Assembly (NCBI GenBank): GCA_013821455.1
Contig: JACDGS010000007.1
Span: 1-64,000 of the forward strand
From: Chthoniobacterales bacterium
GTDB taxonomy: Bacteria > Verrucomicrobiota > Verrucomicrobiia > Chthoniobacterales > UBA10450
Length of the DNA stretch: 64,000 bases
Reading direction: 5' to 3'
This document shows positions 1 to 9,438 of the stretch, piece by piece. Both the position numbers and the translations under genes were made by a program. Numbering within the stretch: the stretch's first letter is position 1; each line of letters opens with the position of its first letter. The notes under the pieces are model-generated. The model ran no database searches, had not been told where the DNA came from, and was given only the letters and a program-made list of their open reading frames with translations.

Positions 1-2
1 CC

Positions 3-3000
3 GCGACTCCGACGTCTTCCATCGACCAGAAACTTTTCGGCGGGATGAGATGGCGTCAGGTGGGACCATTCCGCGGCGGACGCGCGCTCGCGATCGAAGG
101 CGTTCCGGGCGAACCAAACACCTACTACTTCGGCGCCGTCGCCGGCGGGGTGTGGAAGACGACGGATGGCGGTGCGAATTGGACGCCGCTGTTTGATAAA
201 GAGGCGATCTCGTCCATCGGCGCGATCGCGGTCGCACCATCCAATCACAATGTCGTCTATGTCGGCACCGGCGAAGCGGCCATGCGCGGCAATGTCACTT
301 ACGGCACCGGCATGTATAAGTCGTCCGACGGCGGTAAGACGTGGAAGAACATCGGCTTGAAAGACAGCCGGCAAATCGCCCGGATCGCGGTCGATCCCAG
401 GAACCCGGACATCGCGCTCGTCGCTGCCTTCGGGCACGCCTTCGGACCCAACCAGGAGCGCGGTATTTTCCGCACGACGGATGGCGGCAAGACGTGGGCG
501 AAAGTTCTCTACAAAGACGAGAACTCCGGCGCGATCGATGTCGTGCTTGATCCGCACAATCCAAACCTCGTTTTCGCCTCGCTCTGGCAGGCGCGCCGCC
601 AGCCGTGGAATTTCTCCAGTGGCGGACCGGGCAGCGGTTTGTATCGCTCGGAAGATGGCGGCGTGACTTGGAAACAATTGCAAGGAAACGGCCTGCCCGA
701 TGGAATTCTCGGGCGCATCGGTGTCGCGATTTCCGGCGCGGACTCGAGTCGTGTCTATGCGATCGTGGAAGCGAAAGAAGGCGGCATCTTTCGCTCTGAA
801 GACGGCGGCGGGAAATGGACGCGCGTGAATGACGACGGCCGCTTCCGCCAGCGCGCGTGGTATTTTTCGAACATCTACGCCGACCCGAAAGCGCCCGACA
901 CCGTCTATATCTTGAACACCGGCCTCTACCGCTCCGTCGATGGCGGAAAGACCTTCAACCTCCTGCCGGCGCGCCACGGCGATCATCACGGGCTTTGGAT
1001 TGATCCGGAAAATCCGCAGCGTCTCGGCAACGCGAACGACGGCGGCGCGAGCGTCTCCTTAGACGGCGGCAAGAGCTGGACTACGCAAGGCAACCAACCG
1101 ACCGCGCAGTTTTATCACGTCGCGGTTGACAACGCGTTTCCGTATCACATCTACGGCGCGCAGCAGGACAACTCGAACGTCTGCATTGCCAGCCGCACCG
1201 ATACCGGAATCATCGGCCCGCAGGATTGGTATCCGGCCGGCGGCGGCGAGTGCGGCTTTGTCATTCCCGATCCGCGCGACTGGCACGTGATCTACTCGAA
1301 TAACGAGGGCTTCCTCACGCGCTACGACAAGACTAGGGAGCAAGGGCAGGACCTCAGCGTCTTGCCGCTGGATAACGCCGGACACGGCGCGGCGGATGTC
1401 GTTCATCGCTTCCAATGGGTGTCGCCCTTCTTCCTTTCGCCGCACGATCCGGACACGATCTACACCGCGGGCGAAGCCGTCTTCAAATCAAACGATCATG
1501 GACAAAGCTGGAAGCAGATCAGCGGCGATCTCACGCGGAACGATAAGACGAAGCAGCAACCGAGTGGCGGTTCCATTCAACTCGACATCACTTCAGTCGA
1601 GTACTACGACACCATCTTCGCCCTCGCGGAATCGCCGAAGCAAAAAGGAATGATCTGGGCCGGCACCGACGATGGCCTGGTTCACCTAACGACGGATGAT
1701 GGCGCGCATTGGGCGAACGTCTCCCCGAAGATGCCGGAGTGGAGCACGATCGATTTGATCGAACCTTCGCCGCACGACGCGAACGCCGCCTACCTCGCGG
1801 TCGATCGCCACAAGCTCGACGACATCAAGCCTTATATCTTCAAGACCGCCGACGCGGGAAAGACGTGGAGCGCGATTGTCAAAGGGCTGCCTGACGGCGC
1901 AATCGTGCATGCGGTGCGCGAAGATCCAAAGAGGCGCGGCTTGCTCTACGCCGGCACTGAGCTCGGTGTTTTCATGTCGCCTGATGACGGCGCGAACTGG
2001 CAACCCTTGCAGCTCAACCTGCCGGTCTCACCCGTGCATGACCTGGTCGTGAAAGATGATGACTTGATTGCAGCGACGCATGGCCGCGCCTTCTGGGTGC
2101 TCGATGACCTGACGCCATTACGCCAGGTGAAACCACAGCTCGCGCCGACGGACAGTCTGCTCTACCAGCCGCAAACTGCGCTCCTCCTTAACTATCCTAC
2201 GGAGTACGATAAGCGTCAGCCGGTGGGCGAGAATCCGCCTCCTGGCGCTATCATCGATTACTACTTCAAGAGCGCGCCGAAAGATGAGGTCACGCTCGAC
2301 GTCCTCGATGCCAAGGGACAACTCGTTAGGCATCTTTCCAGTAAGGAAAAAAAGGACAACAAACAGCCTGAGGAATGGCCCGACCGCGTGCAGTCCGCCA
2401 AAATCATTCCCGTGGCCGAAGGCATGAATCGGTTCGCCTGGGACCTGCGCTACGATGACCCTGTGCAAACGCCCGGCGCGTTCTACTCCGGCGAAGGACC
2501 GCGCGGGCCGAAGGTGCTCCCCGGTGATTACCAGGTGAAGCTGACCGTCGCCGGCAAAGCGCAGACCGCGCCACTCCACATCGTCATGGATCCGCGAATC
2601 AAAGACGCCGGCGAAGCGGTGCAGAAGCAGTTCGAGCTCGGCCTGCAGGTGCGCGACCGCATTTCGCAATTGCACCAGGCGGTGAACGAAATCCGGGACG
2701 TCAAAGCGCAGCTGCAAGCACTGCACATGAAGTTCGCCGGCGAGCCGCGGGCCACGCCGGTGCTCGAGATGGCCGAAGATTTGCGCAAGAAGATGTCTGC
2801 CGTCGAAGAGCAGCTCATCCAGGTGAACATGAAGAGCTCAGAAGGAAATCTCGTCTTTCCGAACATGCTGAACGAGCGCTTCGATTCCTTCAGCCACGTC
2901 ATCGACGGCGCTAATGCCGCACCGACGCAGCCGCAATACGACGTCTTCAAAATGCTCAGTGGCCAGCTCGACGAACAGCTCCAGAAATGGACGCAACTGA

Positions 3001-3092
3001 AGACCGACGATGTCCCTAAAGTCGGCGCGGCGATCAAGCAGCTTGATCTACCGGCGTTAATCGTGAGCGAGAAGGTCGAGCCGGCGAAGTAA
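3..3092 (+). CDS. Sortilin/VPS10-like beta-propeller protein (5' partial)
   Basis: The reading frame is open from base 3, and the ATG at 45 sits inside a conserved WRxxGPFRGGR segment, so the true start lies before the window. The protein is built of repeated Asp-box motifs of the BNR/sortilin type (TTDGGANW, SSDGGKTW, TTDGGKTW, SEDGGVTW, SVDGGKTF, SLDGGKSW, TADAGKTW, SPDDGANW) that form a multi-bladed propeller over about the first 690 residues. A C-terminal region of about 320 residues follows, with a beta-sandwich-like part and a helical, coiled-coil-prone end. Such proteins are usually secreted and annotated as glycosyl hydrolase or exo-alpha-sialidase, but no catalytic residues for a glycosidase can be assigned here, so the substrate is unknown. 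It carries one TCGTTAGGC copy, at 2323. Confidence 0.85.
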   Translation, partial: ATPTSSIDQKLFGGMRWRQVGPFRGGRALAIEGVPGEPNTYYFGAVAGGVWKTTDGGANWTPLFDKEAISSIGAIAVAPSNHNVVYVGTGEAAMRGNVTYGTGMYKSSDGGKTWKNIGLKDSRQIARIAVDPRNPDIALVAAFGHAFGPNQERGIFRTTDGGKTWAKVLYKDENSGAIDVVLDPHNPNLVFASLWQARRQPWNFSSGGPGSGLYRSEDGGVTWKQLQGNGLPDGILGRIGVAISGADSSRVYAIVEAKEGGIFRSEDGGGKWTRVNDDGRFRQRAWYFSNIYADPKAPDTVYILNTGLYRSVDGGKTFNLLPARHGDHHGLWIDPENPQRLGNANDGGASVSLDGGKSWTTQGNQPTAQFYHVAVDNAFPYHIYGAQQDNSNVCIASRTDTGIIGPQDWYPAGGGECGFVIPDPRDWHVIYSNNEGFLTRYDKTREQGQDLSVLPLDNAGHGAADVVHRFQWVSPFFLSPHDPDTIYTAGEAVFKSNDHGQSWKQISGDLTRNDKTKQQPSGGSIQLDITSVEYYDTIFALAESPKQKGMIWAGTDDGLVHLTTDDGAHWANVSPKMPEWSTIDLIEPSPHDANAAYLAVDRHKLDDIKPYIFKTADAGKTWSAIVKGLPDGAIVHAVREDPKRRGLLYAGTELGVFMSPDDGANWQPLQLNLPVSPVHDLVVKDDDLIAATHGRAFWVLDDLTPLRQVKPQLAPTDSLLYQPQTALLLNYPTEYDKRQPVGENPPPGAIIDYYFKSAPKDEVTLDVLDAKGQLVRHLSSKEKKDNKQPEEWPDRVQSAKIIPVAEGMNRFAWDLRYDDPVQTPGAFYSGEGPRGPKVLPGDYQVKLTVAGKAQTAPLHIVMDPRIKDAGEAVQKQFELGLQVRDRISQLHQAVNEIRDVKAQLQALHMKFAGEPRATPVLEMAEDLRKKMSAVEEQLIQVNMKSSEGNLVFPNMLNERFDSFSHVIDGANAAPTQPQYDVFKMLSGQLDEQLQKWTQLKTDDVPKVGAAIKQLDLPALIVSEKVEPAK

Positions 3093-3217
3093 GAGGCAAC
3101 GCGCTTGGTCGCGGATCAAACGGGAGGCGCGCGGTCATGGCGCTCATCGGCGCGGCGCCAACCCGACGACCGCAGGTTGCGCACTATGGGAACGATCCTG
3201 CTGACGTCCGGTAGACG

Positions 3218-4672
3218 CTAAACGCTCGTCGCCGTTCGCTTCCTTCTGCCGACGAGAAAAATCGCCGCGCCTAACGAGTTCGCCAACAGGATTACCGCCG
3301 TGATTTTAAAGGTGAACGCCGACGAATTCTTCACGGTGATGATCGGAAAGATCGACAGACAGACATAAAGCAGGGTCATCAAAAATCCCGAGCCCGCGGC
3401 GATGCGCAGCCACCACGGCGGTCGCGCGGAATTCACACCACGCAATCCGATCAGCGGGATCGCGAACATCACCAGATAAGTCAGCGCGTAGAAGATGCCG
3501 CCGGCGTTGAAGAGCAGTTGGAACGACTCCTGATTGCCCACGCCGATCAGGCTGAGCAGACCGAGCGCGAGCGTCATCGCGCCGACGAGCAGGATCGAGT
3601 TCACCGGGGTCCGATAGCGCGGATGCAACTTCGTGAACCATTGCGGGAGTAAGTGATCCCAGCCCGCCACCATCGGCAGCCTCGTTAGGCCGGTAAAATT
3701 CACGCTCGCCTGCGCCACTCGCAGCGTCATCAGGAGCGCCAGCGCCACTGGCACGATCAACGCCGCCAGCCCGAAGGGCGCAAACGGCACGCTCAAGACC
3801 TGCGGGATCGGCGCGATCAGATCGATTTTATCGAGCGGAATAAACGCCAGCACCGAGCTCGTCCCGAGGATGAACATGATCGCGATCACCGGAGCCGCGA
3901 TTAAGACCGACCGTCCGATCGTCCGTCCCGGGTTCCGGCATTCACCCGCCAGGATCGCCACATACTCGAAGCCGCCGAGCGCGCCGAACCCGAGCTTTCC
4001 GAGGATATTCAGGCTGAACAACGAGACCACCGGCAGCGCCGTCGCCAGGGGCGAATAATGCCCGATCGTCCCGCGCGCCACGCTCACAAACGGCAGCGCG
4101 ATCAAGACCGCGAACACCGTCAGCATAATGATCCCGCCGACATTATGCACCCATTTCCCCACGCTCAGCCCCACCGTCGAGACGTACACCAGAAGCCCAA
4201 CCACGAGGACACTCGCGAGCGTGATGATCCATTTGTTCGACGCGATCCAAGCCCCGCGCGGCCCGATCGCGTAAGCCAGATTCGTCGCCAACTGCAGCCC
4301 GGCCTCCGACGTATTCGTGATCACATAGAGCCAGAGATTCCAAGCCACCATGAACCCGAAGAGCTCGTTAAACCCGAGCTTCGCCCACTGATAAAGCCCG
4401 CCCTCCAGCGGCATGCGGCGATTGAGATAAATCACCACCGCCGCCGACGGAAAATAAAAAAACGCAATCGCCAGCAGCCAGAAAACGATATGCGCCGGCC
4501 CGAGCTTCGCCGCCGCCCCGACCCACGACAGCCCGATGACGAAAAGAATCTGCGTCAGCGCCAGATCGCGCAGCCCCAGTTCCTTCCGAAAAACGGAACT
4601 GTGCTCCGCCACGCGCTCCTCGGATGCGTGAAACTCAGAGACTTCGTCAGCGTTGCTGTGCTTTCGCGACAT
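3218..4672 (-). CDS. APC-superfamily amino acid permease
   Basis: About 484 residues with roughly a dozen hydrophobic segments and the N-terminal layout of the amino acid/polyamine/organocation family (LGLRDLALTQILFVIG, then RRMPLEGGLYQWAK and GALGGFEYVAILAGE). The family moves amino acids or polyamines across the inner membrane by symport or antiport; the substrate cannot be read from sequence. I prefer the ATG at 4672 to the in-frame TTG at 4690, because the longer form adds only six residues. The N-terminal 30 residues are hydrophilic and cytoplasmic. The gene stands alone, convergent with the propeller gene and divergent from the NYN gene. It carries two motif copies (3269, 3682), the last before a 6.4 kb stretch without any. 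Confidence 0.85.
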   Translation of the reverse strand: MSRKHSNADEVSEFHASEERVAEHSSVFRKELGLRDLALTQILFVIGLSWVGAAAKLGPAHIVFWLLAIAFFYFPSAAVVIYLNRRMPLEGGLYQWAKLGFNELFGFMVAWNLWLYVITNTSEAGLQLATNLAYAIGPRGAWIASNKWIITLASVLVVGLLVYVSTVGLSVGKWVHNVGGIIMLTVFAVLIALPFVSVARGTIGHYSPLATALPVVSLFSLNILGKLGFGALGGFEYVAILAGECRNPGRTIGRSVLIAAPVIAIMFILGTSSVLAFIPLDKIDLIAPIPQVLSVPFAPFGLAALIVPVALALLMTLRVAQASVNFTGLTRLPMVAGWDHLLPQWFTKLHPRYRTPVNSILLVGAMTLALGLLSLIGVGNQESFQLLFNAGGIFYALTYLVMFAIPLIGLRGVNSARPPWWLRIAAGSGFLMTLLYVCLSIFPIITVKNSSAFTFKITAVILLANSLGAAIFLVGRRKRTATSV

Positions 4673-4894
4673 CGCCCGCACGATCTCCAAAACACCGTGC
4701 GGTGTCGATCATTGAGGCAATAAACGACAACGCATCTAGAAGCACAGGGTCCACGGCATTGGCACAGAACGTACGCGGCTTAAGATAGTCCTTGCTTTGG
4801 CCGCCCTTTTGCTACCTTATCGCACCATATCCCCCCCGAGCCTTCGGGCGAGGGGCGCGAGGCCGCGGGAGCAATCCTGCGGCTTCTGCATTTT

Positions 4895-5512
4895 ATGGCC
4901 CTGAAGACGAACGTCTACGTCGACGCGTTTAACCTTTACTACGGCTGTCTGCGCAAGACGCCGTATCGCTGGCTGAACCTGGCGGCACTTTGCTCGAAAA
5001 TTCTGCCGAGGAACGAAATTCATCGCATCCGATATTTCACTGCGCTTGTAACGCCGCGGCCATCTGATCCGCAACAGCGAAACCGGCAGGAGGTATACAT
5101 TCGCGCTCTGCGCACGCTGCCGAACTTGAGCGTGCACACCGGCCGCTATCTCGCGAGCAAGGTGCGAATGAAACGCGCGGACGGTTTTGGTATGATCGAA
5201 GTTCTGAAGTCGGAAGAAAAAGGCTCCGATGTCAATCTTGCCAGTTACCTGCTCATTGACGCCTACCGGAGTGATTGCGATGTCGCGGTAATTATCTCGA
5301 ACGACTCGGATCTCGTTTTCCCGATCGAGCACATCAAACAGCAAGTCGGCAAGGTCATCGGCATCCTCAACCCGCGTTCGAGACCGAGCCGGGAATTATT
5401 TCCCCTCGCAAACTTCTACCGACAAATCCGCCCGAGCGTTCTGGCCGACAGTCAGTTTCCCGACTCGTTAACAGACGCCCAAGGCGAGTTCCACAAGCCT
5501 CCAAGTTGGTGA
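4895..5512 (+). CDS. NYN-domain (LabA/DUF88-like) putative ribonuclease
   Basis: A 205-residue protein with the PIN-like NYN fold. It starts TNVYVDAFNLYYG (acidic Asp10 and Asn13), has a central EEKGSDVNLASYLLIDA motif and then DVAVIISNDSDLVFPI, giving the conserved acidic cluster that binds a divalent metal in this nuclease superfamily. The final stretch, after about residue 170, is not conserved-looking. NYN proteins act on RNA or in RNA processing; the target here is unknown. It is the first gene of a motif-free segment and lies 72 bp before a PIN-domain gene in the same orientation, so the two nuclease-fold genes may be one accessory unit. No signal peptide or membrane segment is visible. 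Confidence 0.85.
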   Translation: MALKTNVYVDAFNLYYGCLRKTPYRWLNLAALCSKILPRNEIHRIRYFTALVTPRPSDPQQRNRQEVYIRALRTLPNLSVHTGRYLASKVRMKRADGFGMIEVLKSEEKGSDVNLASYLLIDAYRSDCDVAVIISNDSDLVFPIEHIKQQVGKVIGILNPRSRPSRELFPLANFYRQIRPSVLADSQFPDSLTDAQGEFHKPPSW

Positions 5513-5584
5513 GATAGTGCCGGCACCCACGGCCAACTTTCTCCGGTTCGTTGCAGGCACCTTCGTATCTGATTCTGCACTCCG

Positions 5585-7054
5585 ATGAAATACCTCATCG
5601 ATACGAATGTGTTCATTCCTCTGGAGCCTACCGCACTCGCGGAGGTCGAGCCGTTAACGAGTGCTGCCGCAACGTTTGCCCAAAAATCGAATCGCGCAGG
5701 ATTTTCATTGTTCGTGCATCCCGCTCAGACGAGAGAGATTCTAAGCGATCGCGACGAAAATCGCCGTAGCTTGCGAAGCGAATTACTGCAGAAATATCCT
5801 CTTCTGCCTCAGCCGCCGGACTCGCGACGTGTGGACCGCGTTCTTGGCTCCGTTAAGCCCGACAGCCATCACTGGGTTGACCATCAGTTGCTGGCTGCTG
5901 TGCATGCGGACGCGATTGATACATTGATCACCGAAGACATCGGCATTCACAGGAAGGCGAAACGTCTGGGTTTGGAGCACCGGGTGGCATACTTGGCTGA
6001 GGCGATCGCAACGCTAGGCGCTCTTTTCGATAACGTCCCCGCAGCACTTCCAGCAGTTGAAGCGACGAAGGCACACAATCTCGACGCGTCAGATCCAATA
6101 TTTCACTCTGTTCGGCAGGATTATCCGCCGTTTGATGAATGGCTGAAAAAGTGTAAGCGCGAGCATCGGCAAGTTTGGATCGTTCGCGCCCCTGACAGAA
6201 GCTATGCCGGCGTCGCGATTGTGAACCGTGAAGATCGGCCGGATTTCGGGGCGACCCTGAAGACGTTGAAGATTTGCACATTCAAAGTCTCCGCGGTCCA
6301 CGCGGGATTTCGCTACGGCGAATTGTTGCTCCGCGATGTTCTCCACTACGCTGAGCAGAACGCGTTCGGTTCTCTATTCGTCGAGGTTTTTCCACGCCAC
6401 GAACGACTGGTCGCGTTTCTGCAGGAATTCGGTTTCTCTGACCAGCACGCGAATACTGGTCGCGGCGAACTGCGGATGACGAAAAGGCTCGCGTTCAACG
6501 CCGTCGACCTCGCCGAATGCGATGCTCTTGAATTCAACAGACGCTTCGGTCCATCCGCCATGAAGTGGGCGGACACTCCCGCTTTCCTTGTGCCGATCCA
6601 GCCGAAGTATCACGATCTTCTCTTCCCAGAAGGGACATTGCAGGCAGATTTCTTCGAAGGCCGCATGGCCTGCGGCAACGCACTGCGCAAGGCTTATCTG
6701 TGCAACGCGGTCTGCCGAGAAATTAAGCCGGGGGCCGCAATCTGCTTTTACAGGTCCGAAGATGTTCAGGGAGTGACCGTGATTGGAGTCGCAGAAGAAA
6801 CGCTCGTGTCGCGGCGTCCAACGGAGGTCGCTCGCTTCGTCGGAAAGCGGACTGTGTATCCGCTTCGCGAAATTGAGCGTCTATGTCAGAGCGAGGTGTT
6901 GGCAATCCTCTTTCGTCAGTCTCGAGTGCTGCGTGCGCCGATCACGTTGGACAAGCTTCTCGAAAGCGACATTATCGCCGGCGCCCCTCAATCAATTGTG
7001 AAACTGAAACTCGCCGGCCGAAGATGGATTCAGAATCAGACCCAGGCTCAGTAG
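5585..7054 (+). CDS. PIN - GNAT - PUA/EVE-like three-domain protein
   Basis: 489 residues with three parts. Residues 1-145 are a PIN nuclease-like domain: MKYLIDTNVF with Asp6, then Glu51, Asp99 in VDHQLLAA and TED at 116-118. Residues 165-305 read as a GNAT acyltransferase: QVWIVRAPDRSYAGVAIV, then KVSAVHAGFRYGELLL as a degenerate acetyl-CoA loop, then LVAFLQEFGF. Residues 330-480 look like a PUA/EVE/ASCH-type RNA-binding domain (FLVPIQPKYHDLLF, IKPGAAICFYRS, GVTVIGVAEE). The last 31 bp overlap the next gene, an ASCH protein, so the two are probably translated together. PIN, GNAT and PUA-like modules occur in toxin-antitoxin and RNA-modification contexts. The specific activity here is unknown; a toxin or antiphage role is inference. 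Confidence 0.75.
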   Translation: MKYLIDTNVFIPLEPTALAEVEPLTSAAATFAQKSNRAGFSLFVHPAQTREILSDRDENRRSLRSELLQKYPLLPQPPDSRRVDRVLGSVKPDSHHWVDHQLLAAVHADAIDTLITEDIGIHRKAKRLGLEHRVAYLAEAIATLGALFDNVPAALPAVEATKAHNLDASDPIFHSVRQDYPPFDEWLKKCKREHRQVWIVRAPDRSYAGVAIVNREDRPDFGATLKTLKICTFKVSAVHAGFRYGELLLRDVLHYAEQNAFGSLFVEVFPRHERLVAFLQEFGFSDQHANTGRGELRMTKRLAFNAVDLAECDALEFNRRFGPSAMKWADTPAFLVPIQPKYHDLLFPEGTLQADFFEGRMACGNALRKAYLCNAVCREIKPGAAICFYRSEDVQGVTVIGVAEETLVSRRPTEVARFVGKRTVYPLREIERLCQSEVLAILFRQSRVLRAPITLDKLLESDIIAGAPQSIVKLKLAGRRWIQNQTQAQ

Positions 7055-7452
7055 CTCTTCTGGCAATTAAGCCGCGTTTTGCCGACGCGATAATCGCCGG
7101 TCGCAAGACCGTCGAATTCCGTAAAACGCGATTTTCCCAGCCTCCGCGATATGTGGTGCTTTACGCAAGCACGCCGGTCAGGCAGATCGTCGCGTATTTC
7201 AAGGTCGCGTACATCAAAGAGCTTACGCCACTCGGCTTGTGGCGAAAATTTCGGCACGTCGGTGCCATCGAGCATGACGAATTTTTCGACTACTACGACA
7301 ACTGTTCCCTCGGGTACGCGATTGTCGTCGCGACCGTTTGGAAGCTCGGGAAGCCTGCTCGTTTGGGGCATTTGCGTCCGCGTGGCGCTGCACCACAGAG
7401 TTTCCGATATCTAAACAAAAGTTCGATCCGACGCCTCTCGGAACGCCGTTAG
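7024..7452 (+). CDS. ASCH-domain protein
   Basis: 142 residues from the ATG at 7024. An upstream ATG at 6883 would only lengthen the overlap with the PIN-GNAT gene and adds a non-conserved tail. The core is typical of ASCH/PUA-like proteins: ALLAIKPRFADAIIAGRKTVEFRK, then VVLYASTPVRQIVAYF and GYAIVVATVWKLG. ASCH domains bind RNA or modified nucleotides, and some are nucleoside amidohydrolases (YqfB type). It overlaps the preceding gene by 31 bp, which points to a functional pair, perhaps antitoxin and toxin or partners in RNA modification. The stop codon lies in a near copy of the 9-mer (CCGTTAGGC), the only near copy noted in this segment. Confidence 0.8.
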   Translation: MDSESDPGSVALLAIKPRFADAIIAGRKTVEFRKTRFSQPPRYVVLYASTPVRQIVAYFKVAYIKELTPLGLWRKFRHVGAIEHDEFFDYYDNCSLGYAIVVATVWKLGKPARLGHLRPRGAAPQSFRYLNKSSIRRLSERR

Positions 7453-7667
7453 GCCATGCCACTCGAGGGCTTTAAGGAGGGCAGGATCAGTGGTCCGGGG
7501 CGAAGTGTGGGTTTTTGGGTTCGCTCCCCAAGGTGGCGGCTACGATGACGGCGCTTAGCTCAGTAGCGGGAGAAGTGACCGGAAGAATTGATCGAAGCGC
7601 GCTCAGGAAAGCCAGCCATGCCAAATGTCTTCCGCGACTCGGCGTTTGCCTGTATCACTTCAAGCCT

Positions 7668-8774
7668 ATGAAACGCCGTGACTTTATTCGCTCGACTGCG
7701 GGTGCTACTCTGGCCGCCACTGCCGCGCGCCAACTCCGCGCCCAAACGCCGAACATCTTGCCTAACAAATCGATCAAGCCGGTCGTGATCTCTTCGGCCA
7801 ACGGCAACAAGTTCAAAAACGGCGGCGACATGACCTGTGTGCAAAAGGCGTGGACGATGATCACGCAAGGCGCCGATGTCCTTGATTCGTTGATCGCGGG
7901 CGTGAACCTCGTCGAGCTCGATCCGCTGGACGACAGCGTCGGTTACGGCGGTTTGCCGAATGCCGATGGCGTCGTGCAGCTCGATTCGTGTTGCATGCAC
8001 GGCCCGAAAAAACGCGCCGGCGGCGTGGCTTGCATCGAAGGCGTGCGCACGCCGTCACTCGTCGCGCAGAAAGTGATGGAGATGACCGATCATCATCTCA
8101 TCGTCGGCCAAGGCGCGCAGGATTTCGCGCGCTCGATGGGATTCAAAATCGAAGAGGACTTGAACACGGAGCATTCGAGAAAACTCTGGCTGGAATGGAA
8201 ACGCCGGATCGATCCGGAACACTATTTGGATCCGGATAAACGCTCCGGGGAAGCTCGGCGGGTGCAGGAGGAGATGATCGCCGATGGTCTGCTCGATCCG
8301 CGTCGGGTTTACGGCACGATCAATTGCAACGGCGTGAACGCGAAAGGCGAAGTCTGCGGCGTGACCACGACGAGCGGCTTGTCCTGGAAAATTCCGGGAC
8401 GGGTCGGCGATTCACCGATTCTCGGGGCGGGACTTTACGTCGATGGCGACAGCGGCGCCGCCGGGTCAACTGGCCGAGGCGAGGCGAATCTTTACGGACT
8501 TTGCTCTTACCTCGTGGTGGAAAACCTGCGGCACGGCATGACGCCGAAAGACGCCGGTCTCGACGCCTGCAAACGGATCAAGAAAAACACGATCGAAAAG
8601 CGACTGCTGAACAGCCGAGGCGAGCCGAATTTCAATGTGAACTTCTATGTCCTGAACGCGAAGGGCGAATACGCAGGGGTGGCGCTTTACGCGAACACCT
8701 TCGCGGTCTGCACCGAGGATGGACCGAAGACGGTCGCGTCCGAACCTCTGCTGCAAGGAAAGCCGGAGGATTAG
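7668..8774 (+). CDS. N4-(beta-N-acetylglucosaminyl)-L-asparaginase family, Tat-exported
   Basis: Start chosen at the ATG at 7668, because the protein then opens with a twin-arginine signal (KRRDFIRSTAGATLAATAA); the open frame reaches back to 7515 but the extra 51 residues look random. The 368-residue product is an Ntn-hydrolase precursor of the glycosylasparaginase family: GGLPNADGVVQLDSC near the N-terminus, then the self-cleavage region VYGTINCNGVNAKGEVCG, where the Thr should become the nucleophile, then the GDSPILGAGLYVDGDSGAAG substrate loop. It removes asparagine from glycan-linked asparagine in the periplasm or outside the cell. It stands alone between the ASCH gene and an inverted repeat and has no copy of the 9-mer. 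Confidence 0.9.
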   Translation: MKRRDFIRSTAGATLAATAARQLRAQTPNILPNKSIKPVVISSANGNKFKNGGDMTCVQKAWTMITQGADVLDSLIAGVNLVELDPLDDSVGYGGLPNADGVVQLDSCCMHGPKKRAGGVACIEGVRTPSLVAQKVMEMTDHHLIVGQGAQDFARSMGFKIEEDLNTEHSRKLWLEWKRRIDPEHYLDPDKRSGEARRVQEEMIADGLLDPRRVYGTINCNGVNAKGEVCGVTTTSGLSWKIPGRVGDSPILGAGLYVDGDSGAAGSTGRGEANLYGLCSYLVVENLRHGMTPKDAGLDACKRIKKNTIEKRLLNSRGEPNFNVNFYVLNAKGEYAGVALYANTFAVCTEDGPKTVASEPLLQGKPED

Positions 8775-8850
8775 CCTTCGCGGCTCTCCTGGACGCGAGA
8801 TTCCTATCCCGCGCGCTCTCCTGTACGCCATCTGACAACCGCAGCGCGAT

Positions 8851-8969
8851 GAGGAATCTGGAAGCCAGGAAACCAGGATGATTAGGAAAACAGGAAATAG
8901 GATAGGCTGCGGGGGTTTCGGTTCTGTTCTCTTTTTCTGGGTTCCTGGTTTCCAGATTCAAAATTCCTC
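8851..8969. repeat. Long inverted-repeat element (AGCCAGGAAACCAGGA type)
   Basis: Two arms of nearly 30 bp, 8851-8878 and 8942-8969, are close inverse complements (GGAATCTGGAAGCCAGGAAA against TTCCTGGTTTCCAGATT). The loop is purine-rich then pyrimidine-rich. It lies between the converging asparaginase and DUF4870 genes and could end both transcripts. The sequence type resembles small non-coding repeats scattered in many genomes. Confidence 0.75.
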
Positions 8970-8976
8970 ACGCGGA

Positions 8977-9360
8977 TTACTGGATAAACCGGATAGTCAT
9001 CGGGTAGCGGTAGAACTTCCCGTCGCTCGCCTGGATGGCGGCGATGATGACGAAGACGGCGTTCAGAACCCAGAGGATGGCGAGGAAAACGAAGCCGACC
9101 AGAATCAGGCAAAAGACCAGCGCGACGGCGTTATAGATGAGCATCGAGATTTGGAAGTTGAGCGCTTCCTTGCCGTGCGCGTCGATCTCGGGCGAGTCGT
9201 GGCGTTTGGCCAGCCAGACGATCAGCGGCGGGATAATGTGGCCGGGAAAATGAATGAAAACGCCCAGCAATGCGCTGGCGTGACAAAGCGCGGACCACGT
9301 GCGCACGTTGCTGAGCGAGGTGACGGGGAGCGGCGGTGGTGTTGGGTAGGTTGTTTCCAT
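8977..9360 (-). CDS. DUF4870-family small membrane protein
   Basis: 127 residues with a short Pro/Thr-rich N-terminus, then TWSALCHASALLGVFIHF, HIIPPLIVWLAKRHDSPEIDAH, GKEALNFQISMLIYN and a last hydrophobic pair, the standard pattern of DUF4870 (TM helix, conserved HGKEALNFQ, two more TM helices). The function of the family is unknown; it is an inner-membrane protein. The gene ends just inside the inverted-repeat region at 8851-8969 and is 79 bp from the mazF stop, which is transcribed in the same direction. Confidence 0.85.
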   Translation of the reverse strand: METTYPTPPPLPVTSLSNVRTWSALCHASALLGVFIHFPGHIIPPLIVWLAKRHDSPEIDAHGKEALNFQISMLIYNAVALVFCLILVGFVFLAILWVLNAVFVIIAAIQASDGKFYRYPMTIRFIQ

Positions 9361-9438
9361 GGCTTCTACTTTATGGATGCAACCGGCTCGACGTTTGGAT
9401 TCAAAAAAGCTTTAGGACGGGCGGAGCGCGGCGAAAGC

